Source: Gemmatimonadota bacterium (GTDB lineage: Bacteria > Gemmatimonadota > Gemmatimonadetes > Gemmatimonadales > GWC2-71-9). Taken from it: a DNA stretch of 64,000 nucleotides. Below, one piece after another: positions 32,889 to 41,656 of this stretch. The notes under the pieces were generated by a model that had not been told where the DNA came from, did no database searches, and saw only the letters and a program-made list of their open reading frames with translations. Numbering within the stretch: position 1 is the first letter of the stretch; the number at the start of each line of letters is the position of its first letter. The DNA lies in NCBI GenBank assembly GCA_016713785.1, contig JADJOM010000003.1, positions 2,499,501 through 2,563,500 of the forward strand. Reading direction: 5' to 3'. The position numbers and the translations under genes are program-made.

Positions 32889-33812
32889 ATGTCCGACGCC
32901 CCTGACCGTGCCGACCTGCAGGACCTCGCCGACCGCCTGCCACCGCAGGCGCTGTTCGGTACCTCGTCGTGGAACTACCCCGGCTGGAAGGGGCTGGTCT
33001 ACGAGCGGGACTATCCCAAGACCGGCGCGGCGGCCCGGATGCTCGAGGAGTACGCCCGCTATCCGCTGTTCCGGACGGTGGGCATCGACTCCACCTTCTA
33101 CAACCCCGCCAGCCCGAAGGTCCTCGAGAGCTACGCGCGGGCCCTGCCCCCCGGCTTCCGCTGCGTGAGCAAGGTGTGGGACCGGATCACGGTCCACACC
33201 CTGCCCAAGGCGCGCTACAAGACGCAGGGGGGCGAGGCCAACCCCGACTTCCTCAACGCCGAGCTGTTCACGGCGGAGGTGCTCGGCCCCTGCCTGGAGC
33301 ACTTCAGTGATCACCTGGGGCCGTTCGTCTTCGAATTCCAGACCATCGCCCGCTCGGCGAAGCTCACCGGCCAGGCCTTCGCCGACCTGCTCGACCGGTT
33401 CTTCTCCCGGCTGCCGCGCGAGGTGCCCTACGCCGTCGAGCTCCGCAACCAGGAGTACCTGGTGCCGCCCTACTTCGCGGTGCTGCGGGAGCACAACGTG
33501 GCCCACGTCTTCAACAGCTGGACCCGGATGCCCGCCATCGGCGAGCAGCTCGACCTGCCGGGCAGCATGAGCGCGCCGTTCACGGTGGCGCGGGTGCTGC
33601 TGCGGCCCGGCCGCACCTACAACGACGCGGTGGACGCCTTCGCGCCCTACCACGAGATCCGGGACCAGAACCCCGAGCTCCGCGCCGACGTGGCGCGGCT
33701 CATCCGCATGGCCACCGAACTCCGCATCCCCGCCTACGTGCTGGTGAACAACCGCGCCGAGGGGAGCGCGCCCAAGACCATCGCCGCCATCGCCGCCCTG
33801 CTCGTGAAGTAA
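32889..33812 (+). CDS. DUF72 family protein
   Basis: 307 residues of a TIM-barrel-like family: FGTSSWNYPGWKGLVY, TVGIDSTFYNPAS, LPPGFRCVSKVW, LGPFVFEFQTIA and YAVELRNQEYLVP. The function of DUF72 proteins is not established; related members bind tRNA- or metal-linked ligands only by prediction. It stands alone and converges on tfoX-like across a heptamer array. Confidence 0.88.
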   Translation: MSDAPDRADLQDLADRLPPQALFGTSSWNYPGWKGLVYERDYPKTGAAARMLEEYARYPLFRTVGIDSTFYNPASPKVLESYARALPPGFRCVSKVWDRITVHTLPKARYKTQGGEANPDFLNAELFTAEVLGPCLEHFSDHLGPFVFEFQTIARSAKLTGQAFADLLDRFFSRLPREVPYAVELRNQEYLVPPYFAVLREHNVAHVFNSWTRMPAIGEQLDLPGSMSAPFTVARVLLRPGRTYNDAVDAFAPYHEIRDQNPELRADVARLIRMATELRIPAYVLVNNRAEGSAPKTIAAIAALLVK

Positions 33813-33835
33813 CGCCCGTCCCCACTCCCCCACCT

Positions 33836-34022
33836 CTTTTCCCCCTCCCGTTGCTTCTTTCCCCTTTCCCGATTCCCCCTTCTCTCTTCCCTCTTCCCTC
33901 TTCCCTCTTCCCGCTTCCCGCTTCCCGCTTCCCGCTTCCCGCTTCCCGCTTCCCGCTTCCCGCTTCCCGCTTCCCGCTTCCCGCTTCCCGCTTCCCGCTT
34001 CCCGCTTCCCGCTTCCCGCTTC
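33836..34022. repeat. Longest heptamer array, about 16 perfect GCTTCCC units
   Basis: A degenerate CTTTCCC/CTTCCCT lead-in (33836-33906) becomes about 16 uninterrupted GCTTCCC units (33907-34022). There is no purine arm. It lies between convergent genes. Confidence 0.85.
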
Positions 34023-34029
34023 AAAGGAA

Positions 34030-34064
34030 GAACCCCTCCCCCACGCATGGTGGAGAAGGGGTTC
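34030..34064 (-). terminator. Terminator-like hairpin after the tfoX-like gene
   Basis: GAACCCCT (34030-34037) pairs with AGGGGTTC (34057-34064), with a further inner CTCC.../GGAG stem. On the minus strand a TTCTTCCTTTG tract follows. Confidence 0.55.
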
Positions 34065-34104
34065 GGCGCGCCTGGGCCAGGGGGCGTGGCCCAACGGCGC
34101 GGAG

Positions 34105-34500
34105 CTAGGCGGAGGCGCGGCGGGCCGGGCTGCGGCGGCGCACCACCGCGCGACGCTTGCGGGGACCTTCCTCGACCGGGCTCTGGGCCAGCGCGTGGGC
34201 GGAGGCGGCGAGGGAGATGGCGCGGCTGGCGGCGTGGCTGCCGTGCACCGAGGCCTCGACCCAGCGGCCGAAGGGCGCCTGTTCGCCGGTGAGGAACGGC
34301 CGCGCGGCGCGGGTGTCGAGCACCGCCTGTCGCTCGGCCTCCGGGAGCTTGAGCACGATCGCTTCGTCGAACAGGAAGGCGAACATGCGGCCGTGGGTGA
34401 AGAACGCCTCCGCCCCGAACATCCGCTTGGTCGTCACCTCCGGCATGGCACGAATCGCCGCCTGCACGACCTCGTACGCATCGCTCCGCGTGCGCGCCAC
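34105..34500 (-). CDS. TfoX N-terminal domain protein
   Basis: 131 residues. EVTTKRMFGAEAFFTHGRMFAFLFDEAIVLKLPEAE is the TfoX/Sxy N-terminal domain. The domain is followed by a basic tail (RKRRAVVRRRSPARRASA) that could bind nucleic acid. In gamma-proteobacteria TfoX switches on competence; in this phylum single-domain versions have no known role. The start at 34500 is GTG. Confidence 0.85.
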   Translation of the reverse strand: MARTRSDAYEVVQAAIRAMPEVTTKRMFGAEAFFTHGRMFAFLFDEAIVLKLPEAERQAVLDTRAARPFLTGEQAPFGRWVEASVHGSHAASRAISLAASAHALAQSPVEEGPRKRRAVVRRRSPARRASA

Positions 34501-34575
34501 TGATCCGCTCCCGGTCCGTGAGGCTGGAAAAAGGGTGGCAAACGTACCACCCGGGGGCCGGGTCCGCCAGCGCGA

Positions 34576-35529
34576 TCAGTCCCGAAGAGTGACCGTAAGA
34601 CCCCAGCTCCGCTCCCCATGTGGGGGCAGGATCGGGGCCAGTTCCGCCCCCGGCTGCCCGGGGGCAATCGCGGTGGTCAGGGCCAGGCAGGGTTCCACCG
34701 CGAGGTTCCAGTACGGCTCCCCTGTGGGGGCCCAGCCGCCACAGTTGAGCCACAGCCCGATCGCCGGGATCTCCGCCGCATCCCAATGCATGGCAAGCGT
34801 TTCCCCGCGGGTCGGGTCGCGCAGTTCCACCGCGGCGTCGCGTGGCGGCGTGACCAGGAGCATGGCGGCCCAGCCGCCCGTCTCCGGCACGGTGAACCCC
34901 TCCGCGCCCCCGACCGGCCAGGGGATCTCCTCCCCGACACGCCAGTCGTCGCGGCCGTGCACCGATGCCACCCGTGCCCGCGACACTCCCGGGATCGTGA
35001 GGCGGGTGCCCGGCTGGATGCCGAACAGCGGATGGGCCGACCAGAAGTAGGGGACCGGCGCGGGCTCCTGCCCGCGCAGCAGGTAGCGGAAGCTCACGCT
35101 CGCCACGCCATCGGCGCCGACACTCACCTCGCGGGAGAACTCCGCCGCCACGCTCCGGGTGGTGGTGGTGCTGCGCCAGCTGGTGGCCTCGGCCGAGGCG
35201 AGCAGGTCGTGCCGCCAGCGCGCGCCCCAGAGGTCGCCGTGGTCGGGGAGGATGCGGCCGTCGGCGGTGCGGCCGGGCTGGATGGTGGGGAAGCACTCAT
35301 CCCATCCGCCGCTGTCGTAGCCGTCGACGTACGCGGTGGGGCCGTCCGGCGGCGGATCGGCGGGCAGGCGGAGGGGGAGGCGCGGGTTCCGCCACAGCCA
35401 CTCGCGCCCGGCGCGGCGGCGCAGGTTGGTGATCCGCGCCCCGGCGCCGGGGACGGCGATGAGCTCGAGGGTGTCGTTGTACAGCGCCACGGCGGGGAGG
35501 CCCGCGACGGTCAGCTGACGGTAGGGCAT
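34576..35529 (-). CDS. Aldose 1-epimerase family protein
   Basis: 317 residues of the galactose mutarotase fold: ELIAVPGAGARITNLRRRAGREWLW, WDECFPTIQPGR, DHGDLWGARW, PYFWSAHPLFGIQPG and PYWNLAVEPCLALT. His residues in DHGD and SAHP and the Glu in AVEPC sit where the catalytic groups of mutarotases lie. It interconverts sugar anomers, the exact sugar unknown. It starts 29 bases after ispH on the same strand, so the two may share a transcript. Confidence 0.85.
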   Translation of the reverse strand: MPYRQLTVAGLPAVALYNDTLELIAVPGAGARITNLRRRAGREWLWRNPRLPLRLPADPPPDGPTAYVDGYDSGGWDECFPTIQPGRTADGRILPDHGDLWGARWRHDLLASAEATSWRSTTTTRSVAAEFSREVSVGADGVASVSFRYLLRGQEPAPVPYFWSAHPLFGIQPGTRLTIPGVSRARVASVHGRDDWRVGEEIPWPVGGAEGFTVPETGGWAAMLLVTPPRDAAVELRDPTRGETLAMHWDAAEIPAIGLWLNCGGWAPTGEPYWNLAVEPCLALTTAIAPGQPGAELAPILPPHGERSWGLTVTLRD

Positions 35530-35557
35530 GGGAGGCGTCCGCGCCCCGGGGCGGGGC

Positions 35558-36763
35558 TCAGGCGGGGAGGTCCGGCTCCACGCCCGCCACGGCGCAGAGG
35601 CGCAGCACCGTCTCGCCGATCTTGTTGTTGGGCGTCGAGGCGCCGGCGGTGATCCCGATGCGTCGCGCCCCGGTGAGCCACCCCGGCGCCACCTGCTCCT
35701 CGGCGGCCTTGATGCGCGGCTGGTGCCGCAGCCCGCCGGTGGCGACGTCGATGGAGGTCGCGTCCTCGATATGGTAGGTGCGCACCCCCCGCTCGCGGCA
35801 CAGCGCGGCGAGGTGGGTGGTGTTGCTCGAGTTGTAGCCGCCCACCACCAGCATCAGGTCGAGCGGCTCCTCGAGCAGCCTGAGCACCGCGTCCTGGCGC
35901 TCCTGGGTGGCGGAGCAGATGGTGTCGAAGGTGCGGAAGTGCTCGCCCAGGGTGTCCTGGCCGTAGCGGCGGCCCATGCTGGCCCGCACCTCGTTGGCGA
36001 TCGCCATCGACTCGCCCGAGAGCATCGTGGTCTGGTTGGCGAGTCCCACCCGCACCAGGTCCCGGGCAAAGTCGAACCCCGGCGACATGGCGTGCGCAAA
36101 GCGCCCGGCCAGCGCCGCCTCGTCGCCGCGGCCCTCGATGAAGTCGCAGACCAGCCGCGCCTCGTCCATGTCGAAGACCACCAGGTAGCGGCCGCCGGGG
36201 TACTTGGTCACCTGGCTCGCCGTGGCCCGGGTCTCCTCGTGGAAGTACTTGCCGTGGATCAGCGCGGTATAGCCGTCGCGGGCGTAAGCCTCCACCCGCT
36301 TCCAGACGTTGAGCACCGAGCCGCAGGTGGTGTCCACCAGCACCGCGCCGATCTCGCGCAGCCGGGCGAAGTCCTGCACCGTCACCCCGAACGCGGGGAG
36401 GATCACCACGTCGGCGGGCCCCACCGGGCTGAAGTCGAAGCCGCCGTCGGCCGCGCGCGCCAGGATGGTGATGCCCATGGCGGTGAGCTTGGCGTTGACG
36501 TGCGGGTTGTGGATGATCTCGCCCACCAGGAAGAGGCGCCGGTCGGGGAACTTGGTGCGGGTCTCGTAGGCGTACTCGACCGCGCGATCCACCCCGTAGC
36601 AGAAGCCGAACTCGCGCGCCAGCCGGAACTCGAGCGGGCCGGCGCCCAGCCGGTAGTCGCCCGCCCGGAAGGCGTCGACCACCGCGCTCGAGTAGTCGGC
36701 GGTGAGCTGGCCCTCGATCGCGGCCTTGAGCCCGAAGCCCTTCCGGAAGTACGAGGCGGTCAT
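35558..36763 (-). CDS. ispH: 4-hydroxy-3-methylbut-2-enyl diphosphate reductase (long type)
   Basis: 401 residues, the long plant/cyanobacterial form. The three iron-sulfur cysteines are in GFCYGVDRAVEYAYE, VDTTCGSVLNVWKRV and DTICSATQERQDAV; SSNTTHLAALC and TAGASTPNNKIGE complete the substrate site. It makes IPP and DMAPP, the last step of the MEP isoprenoid pathway. Start ATG 36763 has a TAGCTT box seven bases before it, and no Shine-Dalgarno; the frame upstream of it is meaningless. Confidence 0.95.
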   Translation of the reverse strand: MTASYFRKGFGLKAAIEGQLTADYSSAVVDAFRAGDYRLGAGPLEFRLAREFGFCYGVDRAVEYAYETRTKFPDRRLFLVGEIIHNPHVNAKLTAMGITILARAADGGFDFSPVGPADVVILPAFGVTVQDFARLREIGAVLVDTTCGSVLNVWKRVEAYARDGYTALIHGKYFHEETRATASQVTKYPGGRYLVVFDMDEARLVCDFIEGRGDEAALAGRFAHAMSPGFDFARDLVRVGLANQTTMLSGESMAIANEVRASMGRRYGQDTLGEHFRTFDTICSATQERQDAVLRLLEEPLDLMLVVGGYNSSNTTHLAALCRERGVRTYHIEDATSIDVATGGLRHQPRIKAAEEQVAPGWLTGARRIGITAGASTPNNKIGETVLRLCAVAGVEPDLPA

Positions 36764-36770
36764 GCGAGGG

Positions 36771-36776
36771 AAGCTA
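36771..36776 (-). promoter_or_regulatory. Candidate leaderless -10 box (TAGCTT) for ispH
   Basis: TAGCTT is seven bases before ATG 36763. It overlaps the last codons of the lipoprotein gene, so ispH has its own promoter. Confidence 0.4.
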
Positions 36777-37448
36777 CTGCGCCGACGGCGCCCGCGGCAC
36801 CGCGCCGCGGCGGGCGGTGTCGGCCGGCAGCAACTCATCGGCGGCCGGGCGACCCTCCGCCCGGCGGCGGGGCACGGCGGTCCGGGCGGTGGCGGAATCC
36901 AGCGCGGCCGCCGAGTCGGTGCGCGGCGCGGTGGGCGGGATCGAGTCGACCGGGCAGGGACCCGCCACCAGGCCCGTGGCGGTGCCGGTCACCCGCAGCG
37001 TTTCGGGCCGGTCCAGGGAGACCAGCCGCAGCCCGAACCGGGCATCGAAGCCCTCGCCGGCGGCGGTGAGCTCCACCGTGCCGGAGTCGCTCTGGAACGC
37101 CTCGAGCCGTTGCTCGGTGAACCAGCGCAGCGCCCCCGCCGCCCCGGGGCGCGGGGTGAGGGTGTCGATCCCCGGGTCGAACACCGGGTAGCTGCCGGGA
37201 CCGATCGCCTGCTCCGGATAGAGCGCCAGGCCCAGCCCCTGGTCCTCCCGGACCGCCGTGACCTCCAGCCGCGCGGCCACCGGGCACCAGGCGGACTGGG
37301 CGCCGGCCGCGAGCTTCCCGGCGGCGAGGTTGGTGTCGGTCGCGGTCCAGCTCGCCTCGAGGCGAGCGCCGGACGGGGCGTCGGACTGGCAGGCGGTGCA
37401 GGCGATCAGGAGCGCGAGGGATGCCGCGGGGAGGGAGGCCGGACGCAT
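36774..37448 (-). CDS. Hypothetical lipoprotein
   Basis: 224 residues. Signal peptide with lipobox (SLALLIACTAC), then a beta-rich body (ARLEASWTATDTNLAAGKL, LRVTGTATGLVAGPCPVD) with one Cys pair, and a disordered Ala/Arg-rich tail. I recognise no family. It stands directly upstream of ispH, but the ispH promoter candidate suggests independent expression. It has its own TAGGTT box seven bases before ATG 37448. Confidence 0.7.
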   Translation of the reverse strand: MRPASLPAASLALLIACTACQSDAPSGARLEASWTATDTNLAAGKLAAGAQSAWCPVAARLEVTAVREDQGLGLALYPEQAIGPGSYPVFDPGIDTLTPRPGAAGALRWFTEQRLEAFQSDSGTVELTAAGEGFDARFGLRLVSLDRPETLRVTGTATGLVAGPCPVDSIPPTAPRTDSAAALDSATARTAVPRRRAEGRPAADELLPADTARRGAVPRAPSAQ

Positions 37449-37455
37449 GGCCGGG

Positions 37456-37461
37456 AACCTA
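37456..37461 (-). promoter_or_regulatory. Candidate leaderless -10 box (TAGGTT) for lipoprotein gene
   Basis: TAGGTT ends seven bases before ATG 37448; no Shine-Dalgarno. Confidence 0.4.
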
Positions 37462-37517
37462 GGGGGGACGGGTCGGCCGGCGGAAGGGGAGCGGCGTCGG
37501 TGTCATGATCGGCCACC

Positions 37518-37548
37518 GCGCCCGCCGGGCGTCAAGCCCGACGGGCGC
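37518..37548 (-). terminator. 13-bp hairpin after the OMP gene
   Basis: GCGCCCGCCGGGC (37518-37530) and GCCCGACGGGCGC (37536-37548) pair with one mismatch, 20 bp after the stop of the minus-strand OMP gene. Confidence 0.55.
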
Positions 37549-37568
37549 CGTGGGCGATGCGGGAGGGA

Positions 37569-38153
37569 CTAGAAGCGGTACCCGAAGCCCGCGCCGATCA
37601 CCAGCGGGTTGATCTTCAGTTCATAGACCTTGGTGCTGCCGGACTTCACGTCCGTCTTGATGTACACGTACTTGGCGTCGAGGTTGAACGAGCCCCGGCC
37701 GCCCAGCGGGATGTCGATCCCGGCCTGGCCGGCGTAGCCGATGCTGGTGGTCAGGTCGAGGTCCTGCAGGCCGCCGGACTGCCCGTAGAAATAGGTCATG
37801 TTCACGCCCGCGCCGATGTACGGCGAGGCGCCGCTGGCCAGCGGGCGGAACTGCAGCAGCAGGGTCGGGGGCAGGACGTTGGCGCTGCCGAGGCTGGTGT
37901 TGCCGGCCTTCACCTCGTGCCCGGACGTCGCCAGGATCAGCTCGATCGAGAGGTGCGGGGTCAGCATCCGCCCGATGTCCACTTCCATCGTCGCGTTGGT
38001 GTTGACGTCGAGCCCCTTCGGCTTGCTGGAGGCGCTCGGGGCGATCACGACGCCGCGGGCCCGGATGAGCCAGGGGTGATGCTCCTGCGCCTGCACACTG
38101 GCGGCACCGAGCAGGGCAAGACCGAGGGTAAGGCCGACGCGCACACCACGCAT
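37569..38153 (-). CDS. OmpW-like outer membrane beta-barrel protein
   Basis: 194 residues with a signal peptide (VGLTLGLALLGAASVQAQ). The body has alternating hydrophobic strands (LSIELILATSGHEVK, YIGAGVNMTYFYGQ, GSFNLDAKYVYIKTDVK) and ends in AGFGYRF, a terminal Phe as needed for BAM insertion. TPHLSIELILA is OmpW-like. OmpW proteins form narrow hydrophobic channels. It is next to the Rrf2 regulator on the same strand, 79 bases after it. Confidence 0.85.
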   Translation of the reverse strand: MRGVRVGLTLGLALLGAASVQAQEHHPWLIRARGVVIAPSASSKPKGLDVNTNATMEVDIGRMLTPHLSIELILATSGHEVKAGNTSLGSANVLPPTLLLQFRPLASGASPYIGAGVNMTYFYGQSGGLQDLDLTTSIGYAGQAGIDIPLGGRGSFNLDAKYVYIKTDVKSGSTKVYELKINPLVIGAGFGYRF

Positions 38154-38232
38154 ATCCGCTCCAGGGAAGAAAGGTTGAGCGGAACTTGCCGGGCGCGGCT
38201 GAAGCGAGTATGAAGACGAGGTCAAAAGACCG

Positions 38233-38739
38233 TTAGATCCCTTTAGAATGCCCGCGACGCTTCCCCGCGTGCCCCGCCCCCCGGCGGCGCGGCGCCGCTC
38301 CCCCCGGCGGCGGCACCAGCCGGTACTTCCCGGCGCGCACCGCGTCCGCCATGGAGCCGACGGTACGCCGGTCGAGCAGCCCCAGCATGCTGGCCTTCAG
38401 GGGCGCCCATGCGTGATGCACCGGGCACGCGGTGGCGTCGGCGCACACCTTGAGGCCCAGCAGGCACCCCTGGAACACCGACGGCCCCTCGACCAGCTCC
38501 ACGACCTCACGGACCGTGACGTCGAGGGCGGCTCGCTGGATCGCGTAGCCGCCGCCGCGGCCCTTGTGCGACTGCACCAGGCCGCGCTGCACCAGCCCCT
38601 TCAGGATCTTGGTGAGGTAGGGAGCGGGCAGGCCGAGGTGGCGCGCGACGTCGCGGTTGAGCACCGGCTGACCCGTCGGCTGCACCGCCAGGTGGATCAG
38701 GGCCTGGAGCGCATACTCGCTGGTCCGGGAGAGGAGCAT
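38233..38739 (-). CDS. Rrf2 family transcriptional regulator with a Cys triad
   Basis: 168 residues. The winged HTH is MLLSRTSEYALQALIHLAVQ, APYLTKILKGLVQRGLVQSHKGRGGGYAI. CLLGLKVCADATACPVHHAW holds the three conserved cysteines with NsrR/IscR-like spacing, so an iron-sulfur cluster sensing NO or redox state is likely. The C-terminus is a basic tail. It lies just upstream of the OMP gene and may control it. A TAGCTT box sits six bases before ATG 38739. Confidence 0.9.
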   Translation of the reverse strand: MLLSRTSEYALQALIHLAVQPTGQPVLNRDVARHLGLPAPYLTKILKGLVQRGLVQSHKGRGGGYAIQRAALDVTVREVVELVEGPSVFQGCLLGLKVCADATACPVHHAWAPLKASMLGLLDRRTVGSMADAVRAGKYRLVPPPGGAAPRRRGAGHAGKRRGHSKGI

Positions 38740-38745
38740 GGACCG

Positions 38746-38751
38746 AAGCTA
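38746..38751 (-). promoter_or_regulatory. Candidate leaderless -10 box (TAGCTT) for rrf2-like gene
   Basis: TAGCTT ends six bases before ATG 38739. Confidence 0.4.
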
Positions 38752-38783
38752 TCCGGGGGTCCGGGCGCGGGTAAGCCCGCCGG

Positions 38784-40955
38784 CTAGAACAGGCTCCGCA
38801 CCACCAGGTCGAAGCGCAGCCCGTCGCCGCCGCGACTGATCGGGTGGCTCAGGTCGAAGCGCAGCAGGTCCCCGAGCAGCGCCAGCCCCGCCCCGCCGCC
38901 CGCGAGCACCCGCGAGCCGAAGAGGTCGACCGCCCGGGCCGACTGGCCGGCATCCACGAACACCACCGGCCGGAGGCTCCCGCGCCGCAGCGGCAGGTCG
39001 AGCTGGGCCGCCCACAGCGCCTGCCCGCCCCGCGTGGCGTAGTCGAAGCCGCGCACGGTCTGCTGCCCGCCCAGCCGGAACGCCTGCTGCGGCAGCGGGG
39101 CGCCGGTGGCGAGGCCCCCGCGCAGGGTGAGCACCGGCACCGCGCGCCCGCGCCACAGCGGCCAGCGGAGCTGGCCGTGGAGCCGCGCCGTGCCGCGCGC
39201 CGCGTTGCCGAGGACGTCGGCGGCGAGGCTCCACCGTGGCCCGAGCGTGCCCCCGTCGATCCGCACCTCGGCGCCGGCGTAGGTCCCCTCCGTGATGGCC
39301 GGGTTCCGGGGGAAGCGGCCGGTGCCGCCCAGGGCGTCGTTGAGCCATGACCGGGCCTCGCGCCGCACGCTGCGCTGGTCCTCCACCCGCAGGGTGGTGG
39401 TCAACTCGAGCCCCGTCCCGAGCGCGCCCTCGCGCCGCAGGGATCCCCCGTGCACCAGGTGATAGTCGGCGTCGTCGTGGCCGGCGAAGAGCGCGTTGAG
39501 GCTGTTGCCGAAGGCGTTCCCCCGCCCGAAGGGATCGTTGCTGGCGAGGTCACGGACGCCGCGCAGGGTCCACCGCGCCCCCGGCGCCTCGCGCACCACG
39601 GTGAGCCCGCCCATCACCCGCTGGTCGGCGAACCCGAAGCGGCCGTCCACCCGGAGCGTGGTGAACCGGTCGGCCGGCAGCTGCCACATGTAGCCGAAGC
39701 CGGGGGCGGCGCCCTGCACCCGGTTGTACCGCATCATCTCGGGAATCCGCTCCCACAGGAAACCGTGCCGCGGCCGCCCGGTGAGCTCGGACGGCAGGTC
39801 CACCGTCAGCCGCTCCAGGTCGGACTGGACGTCGCGCAACACCCGGTCGGTCCCCGGGTCGTCGGCCAGGGTGAGCGTGTCGCCCCAGCCGCCGTAGGCC
39901 GCGAGCGAGTCGCCCGGCGCGCGGTGGATCTCGAAGCGGCCGTTCTCCCACCGGCCCGCCTCGGTGTGCGGCAGCGAATCCTCGGGGATCTCCTCCCCGT
40001 TGCGCCGCCGCCGGCCGTCCTCGCGCAGCGAATCGCGCCGCAGGCGGGCGAGCTCCTCCAGGTGGAGCGGGTCGCCCCCTTCCGGGGGGAGCGGCACGGT
40101 GAACGCGATCGGCGTGCCCCGGTTGAGCACGTAGTCGTCGAAGGTGGTGCGGGCCTCGAAGGGCACCACCAGGCTGCCGAGCCAGGGCAGCTCCACCCGA
40201 CCCGACACCACCTGCCGGTACGGCATCCAGAACCGCTCCCCCTGCAGCGCGTACTCGAGGTCGGCGTCGAGGGTGAGGATCCGGCTCACGATCCGGTTGA
40301 TGCGCCGGGCGTCCTTCTCCCCCTCCTCGTCGGGGTCGTACCACAGCTCGGTCCCCACGAAGCGGAAGGTGAAGCGGACCAGGTCGGCCTCGGCGGCGTC
40401 GAACCAGAGCCGCCCCGCCACCAGCGCCGGCCCCTTGCGGCGCGGCATCACCTGCACCGCGATCAGCTTCAGCCGCCGCCCCTCGGGGGTCGAGACCTGC
40501 ACGCTGTCGGTGATCTCGTAGCGGTACCACGCGGGACCATCGGCGGCGAGGGGGTGGAGGGCGCCGCGGGGCGGGATGTCGTTGCCGAAGACCCGGATGG
40601 AGTCGCCGAGGCCGCGGGGGAAGAACCACGGCTGGTCGAAGGTGCTGTTGAGCTTGAGGTTGCTGCTGCTGGCCACGGCGCGACGGCCCAGGATCTCCAC
40701 CCGCAGGTCGTTGGGCCGGGCCCACTCCACCCGGCCCTCCTGTTCCTCCACGGCGGCGTTGGGCACCGCCGCCCAGCGGCGCCGCCCGATGCCGAACGAG
40801 AGCCGGTAGCGAAACCTGGCCGCGTAGTCCGCGACCCCGGCGTCCTCCGCCGCGTGCCGCGCGATCGCGCGACCCACGAGGGCTTCGGTGGCGGCGTCGG
40901 CGTAGGGGGTCGTGTCGGCCGGCGCGTGGGCCAACAGCAGCAGGAGCGGCAGCAT
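38784..40955 (-). CDS. Omp85-superfamily outer membrane protein
   Basis: 723 residues. Signal peptide (LPLLLLLAHAPADT), a long N-terminal periplasmic part with DUF5686-like strands (LVRFTFRFVGTELWYD, LPWLGSLVVPFEARTTFDDYVLN), and a C-terminal barrel with the Omp85 signature QQAFRLGGQQTVRGFDYATRGGQAL, RPVVFVDAGQSA and terminal VVRSLF. The VRGF motif marks the L6 loop of BamA/TamA-type proteins. It lacks recognisable POTRA domains, so a BamA role is unlikely; an outer-membrane translocation or adhesion-assembly role is possible. Confidence 0.8.
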   Translation of the reverse strand: MLPLLLLLAHAPADTTPYADAATEALVGRAIARHAAEDAGVADYAARFRYRLSFGIGRRRWAAVPNAAVEEQEGRVEWARPNDLRVEILGRRAVASSSNLKLNSTFDQPWFFPRGLGDSIRVFGNDIPPRGALHPLAADGPAWYRYEITDSVQVSTPEGRRLKLIAVQVMPRRKGPALVAGRLWFDAAEADLVRFTFRFVGTELWYDPDEEGEKDARRINRIVSRILTLDADLEYALQGERFWMPYRQVVSGRVELPWLGSLVVPFEARTTFDDYVLNRGTPIAFTVPLPPEGGDPLHLEELARLRRDSLREDGRRRRNGEEIPEDSLPHTEAGRWENGRFEIHRAPGDSLAAYGGWGDTLTLADDPGTDRVLRDVQSDLERLTVDLPSELTGRPRHGFLWERIPEMMRYNRVQGAAPGFGYMWQLPADRFTTLRVDGRFGFADQRVMGGLTVVREAPGARWTLRGVRDLASNDPFGRGNAFGNSLNALFAGHDDADYHLVHGGSLRREGALGTGLELTTTLRVEDQRSVRREARSWLNDALGGTGRFPRNPAITEGTYAGAEVRIDGGTLGPRWSLAADVLGNAARGTARLHGQLRWPLWRGRAVPVLTLRGGLATGAPLPQQAFRLGGQQTVRGFDYATRGGQALWAAQLDLPLRRGSLRPVVFVDAGQSARAVDLFGSRVLAGGGAGLALLGDLLRFDLSHPISRGGDGLRFDLVVRSLF

Positions 40956-41087
40956 GTGTGGTACCGGTTCGGAAGGGTGACGGGGGCTCGGACGGTGGCG
41001 CCGCTGACGCGGTTTCAGGCCGGGACGCATGCGGGGCGGGCCCGAGAGCCCGCCCCATTCGGTGTCCCACCCGGGTCCCGCCGGTCG

Positions 41088-41561
41088 TCAGGCGATCGGC
41101 TCGCTGCCCGTGGCCGTCTTGGCCCAGCGGCTGCGGCCGTCGCGATGCAGCCCGTAGGCCTTGAGCCGGCGCCACAGCGTGGTGCGACTGATCCCGAGGT
41201 GCTTGGCGGTCTCGGCCAGCTTCCAGCCATGCTGGTCAAGGGTGCGGACGATGGCATCCCGTTCGCGGTCGGCGAGGGTGCTCGGGCCGTCGACGCCGGG
41301 CACGAACATCGCCTCCCCGAGCTCCAGCCCGCCCACGCGCAGGGGCCGCAGCCGGCCGCCCATGGCCGCCAGGCGGGGCAGCAGGTTCTGCGCATCCTCG
41401 GCGGGATCGAGGAGGTCGGCCAGTCCGTCGCGGGCCTGGGCGTTGGCGTACAAGACCCTCCCCTGCGGATCAAACACGACCACGCCCTCGCTGAACCCGT
41501 CGAGCAGGGCCTTGGCGAGCGGCGAGAAAATGGAGGGTGCAGGCGTATGGTTATCCGGCAT
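41088..41561 (-). CDS. PAS domain plus Fis-type helix-turn-helix regulator
   Basis: 157 residues. The N-terminal 65 residues are PAS-like (LLDGFSEGVVVFDPQGRVLYANAQAR). The C-terminal part is a Fis/NtrC-type HTH: DRERDAIVRTLDQHGWKLAETAKHLGISRTTLWRRLKAYGL. There is no sigma-54 AAA domain between them, so it is a short regulator that binds DNA after sensing a ligand or redox signal. Its target cannot be inferred; the Omp85-like gene lies 132 bases downstream on the same strand. Confidence 0.85.
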   Translation of the reverse strand: MPDNHTPAPSIFSPLAKALLDGFSEGVVVFDPQGRVLYANAQARDGLADLLDPAEDAQNLLPRLAAMGGRLRPLRVGGLELGEAMFVPGVDGPSTLADRERDAIVRTLDQHGWKLAETAKHLGISRTTLWRRLKAYGLHRDGRSRWAKTATGSEPIA

Positions 41562-41656
41562 GGTCGAGTCTACGGTAGCGTTCGGAAAGGGGTTTCAGTC
41601 TGCTTCCATCCCGGTGACGACTGGCGGGGGGCTCGCATGGACACCCACCCCCGGCC

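Noticed and set aside
33907..34022. Array of short protein repeats (REAGSGK or SRFPLPA) as a real coding region
   Set aside because: The heptamer is open in all frames on both strands, so long open frames there are expected without selection.
38784..40955. BamA
   Set aside because: The VRGF barrel end fits, but no POTRA domains precede it and the N-terminal part is DUF5686-like.
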